From positions 2,294,001 to 2,358,000 of the forward strand of contig NZ_JACHMQ010000001.1 in assembly GCF_014208105.1 (NCBI RefSeq): a stretch of 64,000 nt of DNA, read 5' to 3'. The notes under the pieces are model-generated. The model worked only from the letters and a program-made list of their open reading frames with translations. It was not told the origin of the DNA and did not search any database. The DNA is from Actinomadura coerulea (GTDB lineage: Bacteria; Actinomycetota; Actinomycetes; Streptosporangiales; Streptosporangiaceae). Made by a program: the position numbers and the translations under genes. Of this stretch, positions 25,731-36,612 are shown one piece after another; positions within the stretch are counted from its first letter, which is position 1, and the number at the start of each line of letters is the position of its first letter.

Positions 25731-26306
25731 ATGCTGCCAGCGGTGATCGCGGGATGCGAGATCGGCTTCTGGGTCCTGCTGGCCGCGGGCCTCCTCGCCC
25801 GCTACGCGCTGCGCATGCGCCGCACCGGCGCGGTGCTCCTGATCTGCGTCCCGCTGGTCGACCTGGTCCTGCTGGCGGCCACGGTGATCGACCTGCGCGG
25901 CGGCGCCCCCGCCGGGGCCGCGCACGGGCTGGCGGCGGCCTACCTCGGCTACTCGGTCGCGTTCGGCCACGGCATGGTGCGGTGGGCGGACGAGCGCTTC
26001 GCCCACCGCTTCGCCGGCGGACCGCCGCCCACCCGCAGCCCGAAGTACGGGGCGGCGCGCGTCCGCCACGAGTGGCGCGAGTTCGGCAAGGCCGCCCTCG
26101 CCACCGCCATCGCCTGCGCCCTGCTCCTGGCGATGATCGCCCTGGTCGGGGACGCCGACCGCACGCGGGCCCTCGACGCCTGGCTGGGGCGGCTCGGATT
26201 CGTCCTGGCGGTCTGGTCCCTGTGGCCGATCACGACGACCCTCTGGCCGCCGAAGCCGCGCGAAGGCACCGCCCAGAACCGCACCGAGCACGCGCGGCCG
26301 GAGTGA
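25731..26306 (+). CDS. Conserved membrane protein of unknown function
   Basis: This 191-aa protein has four or five hydrophobic segments (about 5-25, 33-52, 60-80, 118-140, 152-168) and a central cytoplasmic loop with PKYGAARVRHEWREFGKA. No catalytic motif is seen and I do not recognise the family. The ATG has GAGAGAGGGG about 6 nt upstream. It is divergent from the histidine kinase gene, whose promoter shares the 156-nt intergenic space, so regulation by that two-component system is possible. Confidence 0.72.
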   Translation: MLPAVIAGCEIGFWVLLAAGLLARYALRMRRTGAVLLICVPLVDLVLLAATVIDLRGGAPAGAAHGLAAAYLGYSVAFGHGMVRWADERFAHRFAGGPPPTRSPKYGAARVRHEWREFGKAALATAIACALLLAMIALVGDADRTRALDAWLGRLGFVLAVWSLWPITTTLWPPKPREGTAQNRTEHARPE

Positions 26307-26363
26307 CGGCGGCCGGCGCCGGCCGCGGCGGCCTCCGTGGAATCGCCGGGGCTCCGGGACGCC

Positions 26364-26393
26364 TGAGGCCGCGCCCGGCGGGGCGCGGCCTCA
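26364..26393. terminator. Hairpin terminator at the end of the suf operon
   Basis: A perfect 13-bp stem (26364-26376 with 26381-26393) with loop GGCG lies 15 nt downstream of the sufT stop and 58 nt after the convergent membrane protein gene. Confidence 0.7.
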
Positions 26394-26407
26394 TGGCGCG
26401 GCGCGGG

Positions 26408-26785
26408 TCAGACGTTGAAGCCGAGGGCGCGGAGCTGGTCGCGGCCCTCGTCAGTGATCTTGTCCGGGCCCCACGGCGGGAGCCAGACCCAGTTGATCTT
26501 GACGTCCTTGGCGAGGCCCTCCAGCGCGCTGTGGGCCTGGTCCTCGATCACGTCGGTGAGCGGGCAGGCGGCGCTGGTGAGCGTCATGTCCAGGGTCGCG
26601 ACCTCGTCGGTCAGGTCGACGCCGTACACCAGGCCGAGATCGACGACGTTGATGCCGAGCTCGGGGTCCACGACGTCCTTGAGGGCCTCGAGGATCTCCT
26701 CCTCCTGGGGGGAGGCGGCGGTCGCGGGCGCCTCGGCGTCGGGCGACTCCTGGGCGGGAGTGTCGGTCGCGGGCGTGTCGGTCAT
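26408..26785 (-). CDS. sufT: Fe-S cluster assembly factor SufT (DUF59/MIP18 family)
   Basis: This 125-aa protein has a disordered Ala/Pro/Thr-rich N-terminus (1-27) followed by a DUF59 domain: EALKDVVDPELGINVVDLGLVYGV, and the conserved cysteine in SAACPLTDVIEDQ. SufT assists maturation of Fe-S proteins. The terminal WVWLPPWGPDKITDEGRDQLRALGF is characteristic. It is the last gene of the operon; its ATG overlaps the sufU stop by 4 nt. Confidence 0.93.
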   Translation of the reverse strand: MTDTPATDTPAQESPDAEAPATAASPQEEEILEALKDVVDPELGINVVDLGLVYGVDLTDEVATLDMTLTSAACPLTDVIEDQAHSALEGLAKDVKINWVWLPPWGPDKITDEGRDQLRALGFNV

Positions 26786-27240
26786 GATGCCTCTCCGAGT
26801 GCGCGGGCGGTCGCGTCCTTCCACGCCATCCAGGCGAGCAGGGCGCATTTGATCCGGGCGGGGTACTTCGAGACCCCGGCGAAGGCGACGGCGTCCTCCA
26901 GGAGGTCCTCGTCGGGCGCGACGTCCTGGCCGCGGGACTGCATCAGCGCCAGGAACTCCTCGCCGACCGCCATGCCGTCCTTGACGGACCTGCCGATCAG
27001 CAGGTCGGACATCACCGAGGCGCTGGCCTGGCTGATCGAGCAGCCCATGGCGTCGTAGGACACGTCGGCGACGGTGGCGTCCTGGCCCTCGCCCTCCAGG
27101 TGGACGCGCAGCGTCACCTCGTCGCCGCACGTGGGGTTGACGTGGTGCGCCTCCCCCTCGAACGGCTCCCGCAGCCCCTTGTGCAGGGGGTTGCGGTAGT
27201 GGTCCAGGATGACCTCCTGGTACATCGCCTCCAGCTGCAT
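26782..27240 (-). CDS. sufU: SufU sulfur-transfer protein
   Basis: SufU takes persulfide sulfur from SufS during Fe-S cluster building. The 152-aa protein has the zinc ligands Cys38 and Asp40 (NPTCGD), Cys67 (MGCSIS) and Cys132 (RIKCALL), and the spacer between the second and third cysteines that separates SufU from IscU. Length and motif order are typical. It follows sufS by 54 nt, the largest gap in the operon, and overlaps sufT. Confidence 0.95.
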   Translation of the reverse strand: MQLEAMYQEVILDHYRNPLHKGLREPFEGEAHHVNPTCGDEVTLRVHLEGEGQDATVADVSYDAMGCSISQASASVMSDLLIGRSVKDGMAVGEEFLALMQSRGQDVAPDEDLLEDAVAFAGVSKYPARIKCALLAWMAWKDATARALGEAS

Positions 27241-27294
27241 GGCGTCCTTTCCAAGCCTTTCTCGCTACAACCCGGGCGCGGCGGGGCCTGTTCC

Positions 27295-29330
<2,036 letters not shown>

Positions 29331-29356
29331 AGTGCGTGTAGTCCTTCGTCGGGCGG

Positions 29357-29674
29357 TCAGTCGTCGCCGGCGAGCGAGACGTAGACCTCGCCGTCCTCGA
29401 CCCTGACCTTGTAGATGGCGACCGGCTGCGTGGCCGGCGGGTTGGTGGGCTTGCCGCTGCGCAGGTCGAAGCAGGACCCGTGCAGCCAGCACTCGATCGT
29501 GCCGTTGTAGACCTCGCCCTCGGAGAGCGAGACCTCGGCGTGCGAGCAGATGTCGTTCAGCGCGAACACGTCGCCGCCGCTCCGCGCGATGGCGACGGGC
29601 GTGCCGTCGACCTCCACGCCGAGCGCCCCGTCGGCGGGGACCTCGTCCAGCGCGCACACCTTCACGTAGGTCAC
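29357..29674 (-). CDS. Rieske-type [2Fe-2S] ferredoxin of the suf operon
   Basis: This 105-aa small Rieske protein has cluster ligands in CSHAEVSL (Cys and His) and CWLHGSCFD (Cys and His). It resembles the ferredoxin subunit of non-heme iron dioxygenases, but its place between sufD and sufC points to an electron-supply role in cluster assembly; this position is common in actinomycetes. GTG 29674 overlaps the sufD stop by 4 nt. Confidence 0.93.
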   Translation of the reverse strand: MTYVKVCALDEVPADGALGVEVDGTPVAIARSGGDVFALNDICSHAEVSLSEGEVYNGTIECWLHGSCFDLRSGKPTNPPATQPVAIYKVRVEDGEVYVSLAGDD

Positions 29675-30807
29675 CTGGCCGCTCCCCGGTCCAGCTCCGC
29701 CTCGATCGCCTCGCGCACCTTCTCGCGCACCTCGGCGACCTCGATGCGCTCGATCAGCTGGCCCAGGAAGCCCCGGACCACCATGCGGCGCGCCTCGTCG
29801 AAGGAGATGCCGCGCGCCTGCAGGTAGAACAGGTGCTCGTCGTCGAGCCGCCCGGACGCCGAGGCGTGCCCCGCACCGGCGACCTCGCCGGTGAGGATCT
29901 CCAGGTTCGGCACGGAGTCGACCCGCGTCCCGTCGGTGAGGACGAGGTTGCGGTTCAGCTCGTAGGTGTCGGTGCCCTCGGCCTCGGCGCGGATGATCAC
30001 GTCGCCGATCCAGACGACGTGCGCGTCCCGGTCCTGCAGGGCGCCGCGGTAGTCGACGCGGCTGCGGCAGTGCGGGACGGCGTGGTCGACCAGGAGGCGG
30101 TGCTCCAGGTGCTGGCCGCCGTCGGCGAAGTACACCCCGTACAGCTCCGCGTCGCCGCCGGGCCCCTCGTAGGAGACGGACGGGGAGATCCGCACGACGT
30201 CGCCGCCGAGCGAGACGTTGTGCGAGACGAACCGGGCGTCGCGGCCGAGCCGGGCGTGCTGGTGGGAGACGTGGACACCGTCGTCCGCCCAGTCCTGCAG
30301 GCTGATCACCGACAGGCGGGCGCCGTCGCCGACGACGAACTCGACGTTGTCGGCATAGGTCGCCGACCCCCGGTGCGCCAGCACGACGGTGGCCTCGGCG
30401 AAGGGCTCCAGGACGACCGTGGTGTGCCCGTAGGCGGCGGCCGAGGCGTCCTCGCCGCGCAGCCGCAGCACGGTCGGCACCGAGGCCGCGGTCTCCTTCG
30501 GAACGGTCACGACCGTGGCCTGCGTGAAAGAGGTCCACGCCTGGGCGCTGACCCGGTCGGCGGGGACGTGCGCCCGGCCGATGCGCTCGTCGTCGCGGCC
30601 GACGCTCTCGACGGTCACCTCCGGCGCCGCCTCGACCTCCAGCAGCACCTTGCCGCCGTCCTGGGCCGTGCCGTTGTGCAGGCCGCGCAGGCGGCGCAGC
30701 GGGGTGAACCGCCACTCCTCCTCGCGGCCCGTGGGCACGTCGAAGTCGGCGACATCGTAGGACGCCTTCTCGTGCAGCGTCGAGAGAGGCTTCTGCTCCA
30801 GCCCCAT
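29671..30807 (-). CDS. sufD: SufD component of the SufBCD scaffold
   Basis: This 378-aa beta-helix protein pairs with SufB. It opens with the EEEWRFTPLRRL motif typical of SufD and ends with the SufBD core GHASASGRLDDEHLFYLQARGISFDEARRMVVRGFL and the helical tail. GHASASG with histidine is the conserved SufD element. The start overlaps the sufB stop by 1 nt (TGATG). Confidence 0.95.
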   Translation of the reverse strand: MGLEQKPLSTLHEKASYDVADFDVPTGREEEWRFTPLRRLRGLHNGTAQDGGKVLLEVEAAPEVTVESVGRDDERIGRAHVPADRVSAQAWTSFTQATVVTVPKETAASVPTVLRLRGEDASAAAYGHTTVVLEPFAEATVVLAHRGSATYADNVEFVVGDGARLSVISLQDWADDGVHVSHQHARLGRDARFVSHNVSLGGDVVRISPSVSYEGPGGDAELYGVYFADGGQHLEHRLLVDHAVPHCRSRVDYRGALQDRDAHVVWIGDVIIRAEAEGTDTYELNRNLVLTDGTRVDSVPNLEILTGEVAGAGHASASGRLDDEHLFYLQARGISFDEARRMVVRGFLGQLIERIEVAEVREKVREAIEAELDRGAAR

Positions 30808-32219
30808 CAGCCGACGGCTCCTTCCATCTGCAGCTCGATGAGCCGGTTCAGCTCCAGGGCGTACTCCATCGGCAGCTCGCGCGCGATCGGCTCGACGAAC
30901 CCGCGCACGATCATCGCCATCGCCTCGTCCTCGGTGAGGCCGCGGCTCATCAGGTAGAACAGCTGCTGCTCGGACACCTTGGAGACGGTGGCCTCGTGGC
31001 CCATCTCCACGTCGTCCTCGCGGACGTCGACGTAGGGGTAGGTGTCGGACCGGCTGATCTGGTCGACCAGCAGCGCGTCGCACTTGACCGTGGACTTGCT
31101 GTGCTCGGCGCCCTCCTGGATCTGCACCAGCCCGCGGTAGGACGTGCGGCCGCCGCCGCGCGCCACCGACTTGGAGATGATGCTGCTGGAGGTGTTCGGC
31201 GCGGCGTGCACCATCTTCGCGCCGGCGTCCTGGTGCTGGTCCTCCCCCGCGAACGCGATCGACAGGGTCTCGCCCTTGGCGTGCTCGCCGAGCAGGTAGA
31301 TCGCCGGGTACTTCATGGTGACCTTGGAGCCGATGTTGCCGTCGACCCACTCCATGGTGGCGCCCTCGTAGGCGACGGCGCGCTTGGTCACCAGGTTGTA
31401 GACGTTGTTGGACCAGTTCTGGATCGTCGTGTAGCGGACGCGGGCGTCCTTCTTCACGACGATCTCCACGACGGCCGAGTGCAGCGAGTCGGACTTGTAG
31501 ATCGGGGCGGTGCAGCCCTCGACGTAGTGGACGTAGGAGCCCTCGTCGGCGATGATCAGCGTCCGCTCGAACTGGCCCATGTTCTCGGTGTTGATCCGGA
31601 AGTAGGCCTGGAGCGGGATCTCCACGTGCACGCCCGGCGGGACGTAGATGAACGAGCCGCCCGACCACACGGCGGTGTTGAGCGCGGCGAACTTGTTGTC
31701 GCCGACCGGGATCACCGAGCCGAAGTACTCCTGGAAGATCTCCGGGTGCTCGCGCAGGCCGGTGTCGGTGTCGACGAAGATGACGCCCTTCTCCTCAAGG
31801 TCCTCACGGATCTTGTGGTAGACGACCTCCGACTCGTACTGGGCGGCGACGCCGGCGATGAGGCGCTGCTTCTCCGCCTCGGGGATGCCGAGCTTGTCGT
31901 AGGTGTTCTTGATGTCCTCGGGGAGCTCCTCCCAGGACGTGGCCTGCTGCTCGGTCGAGCGGACGAAGTACTTGATGTTCTCGAAGTCGATGCCCGTGAG
32001 GTCCGAGCCCCAGGTGGGCATCGGCTTCTTCCTGAACAGCCGCAGCCCCTTGAGGCGCAGGTCCAGCATCCATTCGGGCTCGCTCTTCTTGCCCGAGATG
32101 TCGCGGACGACGTCCTCGTTCAGGCCGCGGCGCGCCGAGGCTCCGGCGGCGTCCGAGTCGGCCCAGCCGAACTTGTACCTGTCGAGCCCTTCGAGCTCCG
32201 GGTGGGCAGCCGTAGTCAT
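30807..32219 (-). CDS. sufB: SufB scaffold protein
   Basis: This 470-aa scaffold assembles [4Fe-4S] clusters with SufC and SufD. Hallmarks are [14 protein letters not shown] sequence near the N-terminus ([18 protein letters not shown]), [27 protein letters not shown] containing the conserved cysteine, and [27 protein letters not shown]. No intein is present, unlike the mycobacterial SufB I recall. Its ATG overlaps the sufR stop by 4 nt. Confidence 0.96.
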   Translation of the reverse strand: MTTAAHPELEGLDRYKFGWADSDAAGASARRGLNEDVVRDISGKKSEPEWMLDLRLKGLRLFRKKPMPTWGSDLTGIDFENIKYFVRSTEQQATSWEELPEDIKNTYDKLGIPEAEKQRLIAGVAAQYESEVVYHKIREDLEEKGVIFVDTDTGLREHPEIFQEYFGSVIPVGDNKFAALNTAVWSGGSFIYVPPGVHVEIPLQAYFRINTENMGQFERTLIIADEGSYVHYVEGCTAPIYKSDSLHSAVVEIVVKKDARVRYTTIQNWSNNVYNLVTKRAVAYEGATMEWVDGNIGSKVTMKYPAIYLLGEHAKGETLSIAFAGEDQHQDAGAKMVHAAPNTSSSIISKSVARGGGRTSYRGLVQIQEGAEHSKSTVKCDALLVDQISRSDTYPYVDVREDDVEMGHEATVSKVSEQQLFYLMSRGLTEDEAMAMIVRGFVEPIARELPMEYALELNRLIELQMEGAVG

Positions 32220-33067
32220 AGGGAGGTCCCTCCGGACTCCTCGTCACTGATCAGATGCGTTCCGGCGGACGCCCCCGCGTCCGCCGTGTCCCCGCCAGGG
32301 GCGGCGTGCGCGGCGCGGGCGCCGCCCTCGCCGGTGTCGCCGGTCCCGCACAGCGAGCGGGAGCTGACGTGGGTGGTGCAGATGCCGTCGCCGTGGGCGA
32401 TCGTGGCGAGCCGCTGCACGGGTGTGCCCAGCAGCCGGCTGAACGCCTCGGTCTCGGCCTCGCACAACTGGGGGAACTCCGCGGCCACGTGCGCGACCGG
32501 GCAGTGGTGCTGGCACAGCTGCTCGCCGCCGCCCGGCTGGGGCGCCTTGGCGGCGGCGGCCGCGTAGCCGTCCCCCGACAGGGCCTCGGCGAGCGTGCGG
32601 ACCCGCTGGTTAGGCGGCGCGTCCTGCACGACGGGCCGGTACCGGCGCTCCAGGTCGGCGATCTGCCGCCGGGCGAACTCGGCGACCGCGTGGTCGCCGG
32701 CCGTCTCGGCGAGGAACCGCAGGGCGCTGGTCGCCAGGTCGTCGTAGGCGTGCACGAAGGCGCTGCGCCCGGCGTCGGTGATGGCGAACCACTTGGCGGG
32801 ACGGCCCCGGCCGCGCCGGGACTGCGGCACCCGTGCCTGGCGAACCTCGATCATGCCCTCGGCCAGCAGCGCGTCCAGGTGCCGCCGGATCGCCGCCGGC
32901 GTGAGGCCGACGCGCTCTCCGAGCGTGGACGCGGTGACGGGGCCGTGTTCGAGGATCAGCCTGGCCACCCGGGCGCGGGTGTCGCGCTCGGGCTGGCCGG
33001 ACGGCACGCCGACGAGGCGCGCGGCGGCGCCTCCGGTGCTCGTCTGATCCTCGCCCACGTTTTTCAC
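32216..33067 (-). CDS. sufR: SufR, Fe-S-sensing repressor of the suf operon
   Basis: This 283-aa regulator has an N-terminal winged helix (about 30-100; [34 protein letters not shown]) and a C-terminal sensor region with cysteines at 185, 189, 202 and 230 (CQHHC, LCEAE, GICTTH). These match the SufR pattern that binds an Fe-S cluster. Holo-SufR represses suf; loss of the cluster relieves it. GTG 33067 is used; another GTG three codons later is possible. The start codon lies inside a SufR-type operator, which implies direct autoregulation and a very short leader. Confidence 0.93.
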   Translation of the reverse strand: MKNVGEDQTSTGGAAARLVGVPSGQPERDTRARVARLILEHGPVTASTLGERVGLTPAAIRRHLDALLAEGMIEVRQARVPQSRRGRGRPAKWFAITDAGRSAFVHAYDDLATSALRFLAETAGDHAVAEFARRQIADLERRYRPVVQDAPPNQRVRTLAEALSGDGYAAAAAKAPQPGGGEQLCQHHCPVAHVAAEFPQLCEAETEAFSRLLGTPVQRLATIAHGDGICTTHVSSRSLCGTGDTGEGGARAAHAAPGGDTADAGASAGTHLISDEESGGTSL

Positions 33068-33078
33068 AACATCAGTGT
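33064..33078 (-). promoter_or_regulatory. SufR operator (ACACT-N5-TGTGA) overlapping the sufR start
   Basis: On the coding strand the site reads ACACT GATGT TGTGA. As I recall, it equals the half-sites and spacing reported for mycobacterial SufR. The TGTGA half contains the GTG start codon of sufR. A TAATTA element about 15 nt upstream of the start would make a -10, so the operator would cover the transcription start. Confidence 0.72.
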
Positions 33079-33129
33079 GCCGTAATTACTTCCCGCGAAA
33101 CACCGGAACGCCGATGTCGTAGCTCACGC

Positions 33130-33146
33130 AGGTAAGCCTTACCTAA
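33130..33146. promoter_or_regulatory. IdeR/DtxR-like iron box upstream of sufR
   Basis: AGGTAAGCCTTACCT is a perfect 7-bp-arm palindrome around one centre base, followed by AA. It matches the iron-box consensus TTAGGTTAGSCTAACCTAA at 15 of 19 positions (opposite strand). It sits 63 nt upstream of the sufR start and overlaps the stop codon of the universal stress protein gene (33143). This suggests that suf also answers to iron through IdeR/DmdR. Confidence 0.6.
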
Positions 33147-34192
33147 GTCGGAGCGTCGTCGCCGGAGGGGTCCCCGCCCCGGCCCGAGCCCGTCCCGCGC
33201 GGCAGCACCAGCACCGGGCACGGCGCGGCCCGGACGATCTTGCCCGAGCCCTCCCCGAGGAACACCTTGCGCAGCGGCCCATGACGGCCCGGCAGGCAGG
33301 CGACGATCTCACCGGGCAGCATATCGACGGCGCCGAGAGTGGCGGCCACCCCGGTCCCGACCTCCGCGAGCCGCTCCACCGGCATCCCGTCCCCCAGGCG
33401 CGCCCCGAGCAGGCCCGCGGCCTCCCGCAGCTCCTCGTCGGCCCGGGCGACCTGGCGGTCCAGCGCGCCGCCGACGCCGCCGAGCCCGGCCGCGAGCGCG
33501 GCCGGCCGCAACACCAGCGTCAGCAGCCGCATCGGCAGCCCCAGCGTCCGCGCGAGCGCGGCGGCGGCCAGCAGCGGGCCCTCGACATCGCGGCGCGGCC
33601 AGAACGCCACGGTCATCCGCTCCAGCCGCCGCGCCGAGCGGTCGGGCCCGAGCGTCCGGTGGTGGCCCAGCGACTCCTCGGCGTATCCGCGCGGCGCCAG
33701 CATCACCGGCACCGGCGAGTCGTGCAGGAGCTGGTCGGCGGTGCTGCCGATGGCGATCCGGCCGCGGCGGCCGCCCGGCGCCGAGCCGATCACGACGAGA
33801 TCGGCGTCCGCCTCCTTCGCGGCCTCGATGAGGCCGCGCCCGGTCCCCCGGTGGGCGCGCGCCCGCAGGTCCAGCTCCGGCCGCGGCACCTGGAGCTCGC
33901 CGAGCCGCGCGACGGCCCGCGCCAGCGCCTCCTCGGCCTGGCCCCTGAGGTAGGCGACCCATTCGGCGTCCACCGACGCGGGGCCGTGCGCGGGCCAGGC
34001 GGGCGGATAGAGGTTGACGACCGTCAACCGCGCGAGCCGGCTCGACCGGTCCGCCGACCGGACCATCGCGGCCAGGGCGAGGGCGTCGTCGCCGCGCTCG
34101 TCGGGCGAGTACCCGACCAGCACGCGCAGCCCGTCCGGTCCCCCGCCGTCCGAGGTACCGCCGTTCGGGGTACTGCCTTTCGGTTCACTCAT
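33143..34192 (-). CDS. Tandem-domain universal stress protein
   Basis: This 349-aa protein has two UspA domains (about 22-170 and 190-338). The first has the ATP-binding signature GSAPGGRRGRIAIGSTADQLL (G-x2-G-x9-G-S/T pattern) and ends SPVPVMLAP. The second keeps the fold but its loop is altered (CLPGRHGPLRKVFLGEGSGKIV). The first 20 residues are Gly/Ser/Thr-rich and disordered. The gene overlaps the end of the permease gene by 8 nt, so it belongs to the arc operon and may link arginine catabolism to energy stress. Confidence 0.87.
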   Translation of the reverse strand: MSEPKGSTPNGGTSDGGGPDGLRVLVGYSPDERGDDALALAAMVRSADRSSRLARLTVVNLYPPAWPAHGPASVDAEWVAYLRGQAEEALARAVARLGELQVPRPELDLRARAHRGTGRGLIEAAKEADADLVVIGSAPGGRRGRIAIGSTADQLLHDSPVPVMLAPRGYAEESLGHHRTLGPDRSARRLERMTVAFWPRRDVEGPLLAAAALARTLGLPMRLLTLVLRPAALAAGLGGVGGALDRQVARADEELREAAGLLGARLGDGMPVERLAEVGTGVAATLGAVDMLPGEIVACLPGRHGPLRKVFLGEGSGKIVRAAPCPVLVLPRGTGSGRGGDPSGDDAPT

Positions 34193-35651
34193 GCGGGCTC
34201 CCTCCGATGGGCCCTCCGGTCCCGGCGGCCAGGCGCGAGTGGCGGCGGCCGTACAGGAAGTAGGCGGCCAGGCCGACGGCGGTCCAGATCGCGAAGACGG
34301 TCCAGGTGACGCCGCCGAGTCCGACCATCAGATACACGCAGAGGGCGACGCCGAGTAGCGGCGTCACCGGGTACAGCGGCGCGCGGAAGCTGCGCGGCAG
34401 CTCCGGGCGGGTGCGGCGCAGGACGATCACACCGACGCTCACGAGGGCGAACGCGAACAGCGTCCCGATGCTGGTGGCGTCGACGAGCCGGCCGAGGGGG
34501 ACCACGGCGGCGAGGACCGCGATGAACGCCGCCACGATGACGGTGTTGGCGACCGGCACGCGCCGCCGCGGGCTCACCTTCTGGAAGACGTGCGGGACGA
34601 GGCCGTCCCGCGACATCGCGAACAGGATGCGGGTCTGCCCGTACATGACGGTGAGCACGACGCTGGCGATGGCGATCACGGCGCCGAGCGACAGGACCAC
34701 CGACGGCCACGTCCGCCCGCTCACCGAGTCCAGCACCTGCGCCAGCGAGGCCTCCGAGCCGCTGAGCGAGAACCTCGTCCAGTGCATGGCGCCCACCGCG
34801 GCGAGCCCGACCAGCACGTAGACCGCGGTCACGATGGCCAGCGAGAGGATGATCGCGAGAGGCAGGTCGCGGCGCGGGTTCCTGGCCTCCTCGCCGGCGG
34901 TGGAGGCGGCGTCGAAGCCGATGTAGGAGAAGAACACCTTCGAGCCCGCCGCGCTGATGCCCGCCCAGCCCATCGGCGCGAACGGGGCCATGTTCCCCGC
35001 CCGGAACGCCGTGAAGGCGATCGCGCAGAAGAACAGCAGCACGCCGATCTTGAGGAACACCATGACCGTGTTCGCGGCGGCGCTCTCGGACGTGCCGCGC
35101 AGCAGCAGCGCCGTGGCGAACAGCACCACGATCATGGCCGGGACGTTGACGAGGCCGCCCTCGCCCGGCGGGTTGCTGATCTGCGCCGGGATCGTGAAGC
35201 CCGCCGCGCCGTCGAGGAAGGCGTTGAGGTAGGAGCCCCAGCCGACCGCCACGGCCGACACCGACACGGCGTACTCCAGCAGCAGGCACCAGCCGCAGAC
35301 CCAGGCGACCAGCTCGCCCAGCGTCGCGTAGGCGTAGGAGTAGGACGAGCCGGAGACGGGGATCGTCCCGGCCAGCTCGGCGTACGACAGGGCCGAGAAC
35401 AGGGCGGTGACGGCGGCGAGGACGAACGACAGCACGACCGCGGGCCCGGCCAGCGGGACCGCCTCGCCGAGCACGACGAAGATGCCGGTGCCGAGGGTCG
35501 CGCCGACGCTGAACAGGGTGAGCTGCAGCAGGCTCATCGTGCGTTTCAGCTCGCCGCCCTCGCCGTGCCCGCCCTCGGCGACGATCAGGTCGACGGGCTT
35601 GGTGCGCAGCAGGCTCCGCGCGAAGGCCCCGGGCGCGGTCCCGGGGGTCAC
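34185..35651 (-). CDS. APC-family amino acid permease (CAT-like), probable arginine/ornithine transporter
   Basis: This 488-aa inner membrane transporter has about 12 helices. GATLGTGIFVVLGEAVPLAGPA in TM1, SALSYAELAGTIPVSGSSYSYAY in TM3 and FFSYIGFDAASTAGEEARNP in TM6-7 are signatures of the cationic amino acid (CAT) branch. Its place after arcC, with a 4-nt GTGA overlap, suggests it brings in arginine or exchanges it for ornithine. The sequence alone cannot separate that from uptake of another amino acid. Confidence 0.88.
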   Translation of the reverse strand: MTPGTAPGAFARSLLRTKPVDLIVAEGGHGEGGELKRTMSLLQLTLFSVGATLGTGIFVVLGEAVPLAGPAVVLSFVLAAVTALFSALSYAELAGTIPVSGSSYSYAYATLGELVAWVCGWCLLLEYAVSVSAVAVGWGSYLNAFLDGAAGFTIPAQISNPPGEGGLVNVPAMIVVLFATALLLRGTSESAAANTVMVFLKIGVLLFFCAIAFTAFRAGNMAPFAPMGWAGISAAGSKVFFSYIGFDAASTAGEEARNPRRDLPLAIILSLAIVTAVYVLVGLAAVGAMHWTRFSLSGSEASLAQVLDSVSGRTWPSVVLSLGAVIAIASVVLTVMYGQTRILFAMSRDGLVPHVFQKVSPRRRVPVANTVIVAAFIAVLAAVVPLGRLVDATSIGTLFAFALVSVGVIVLRRTRPELPRSFRAPLYPVTPLLGVALCVYLMVGLGGVTWTVFAIWTAVGLAAYFLYGRRHSRLAAGTGGPIGGSPHE

Positions 35652-36583
35652 AGGGTGCTCGCCAGCGGCCAGGTGGCGTTGGGGGTGACGATCGTCCCCG
35701 CGGTCCCCTCCAGGATGCGCTCGCACTGGTCGAGCGTCCCGATGGCGGCCATGTCGCCCGTCCGCTCGACGAAGCTCACCGCCGCCTCGACCTTCGGGCC
35801 CATCGACCCGGCGGGGAAGTCCTCGCCGCGCAGCTCGTACGGCGTCGTGTGGGTGATCTCCTGCTGGTCCGGGGTGCCGAAGCCGCGCATCACGCGGGGC
35901 ACGTCGGTGAGGATGAGCAGCGCGTCGGCGTCCATGCTCTCGGCGAGGACGGCCGCGGTGAGGTCCTTGTCGACCACCGCCTCGACGCCCTCCAGGCGCC
36001 CCACGTCGTTGCGGAAGACCGGGATGCCGCCGCCGCCCGCGCACACCACCACCGTGCCGAGCCGGACCAGCTCCCGGATCAGCCGGGTCTCGATCACCCG
36101 CTGCGGCCGCGGGGACGGCACCACGCGGCGCCAGCGGTCCCCGTCGGGCCGGACGGTCCAGCCATACTCGGCGGCGAGCTTCTCCGCCTCCTCCCGCTCG
36201 TAGACCTGGCCGACGAACTTGGTGGGGTCCTCGAACGCCGGGTCCACCGCCGACACCAGCGTCTGGTTGATCATCGCCATCACCTGGCGGCCGGGCAGCG
36301 CGTTCTGCAGCGACTGGAGCATCCAGTAGCCGATCATGCCCTGGGTCTCGGCGCCGATCGTGTCCAGCGGGTAGGGCCGGGTCAGGTTCGGGTCGTTGAC
36401 GCTCTCCAGCGCCAGCACCCCGACCTGCGGCCCGTTCCCGTGCGTGATGATCAGCTCGTGCCGCTCGGCCAGCGGCGCCAGCGACCGCACGGCCCGGTCC
36501 ACGTTGCCGCGCTGGAGCTCGGCGTCGGGCGTCTCCCCCCGCTTGACCAGCGCGTTCCCCCCGAGCGCGACGACCACGCGCAT
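35648..36583 (-). CDS. arcC: Carbamate kinase
   Basis: This enzyme makes ATP from carbamoyl phosphate and ADP, the energy-yielding step of the arginine deiminase pathway. The 311-aa protein starts with VVVALGGNAL and has ITHGNGPQVG, VVCAGGGGIPV and the lysine-bearing VVDKDLTAAVLAESMDADALLILTDV, all typical of ArcC rather than the related acetylglutamate kinases. It follows arcB by 29 nt and overlaps the permease. Confidence 0.95.
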   Translation of the reverse strand: MRVVVALGGNALVKRGETPDAELQRGNVDRAVRSLAPLAERHELIITHGNGPQVGVLALESVNDPNLTRPYPLDTIGAETQGMIGYWMLQSLQNALPGRQVMAMINQTLVSAVDPAFEDPTKFVGQVYEREEAEKLAAEYGWTVRPDGDRWRRVVPSPRPQRVIETRLIRELVRLGTVVVCAGGGGIPVFRNDVGRLEGVEAVVDKDLTAAVLAESMDADALLILTDVPRVMRGFGTPDQQEITHTTPYELRGEDFPAGSMGPKVEAAVSFVERTGDMAAIGTLDQCERILEGTAGTIVTPNATWPLASTL

Positions 36584-36612
36584 GCGTCCTCCTCCTCCCC
36601 GGCGGTCCCGGC

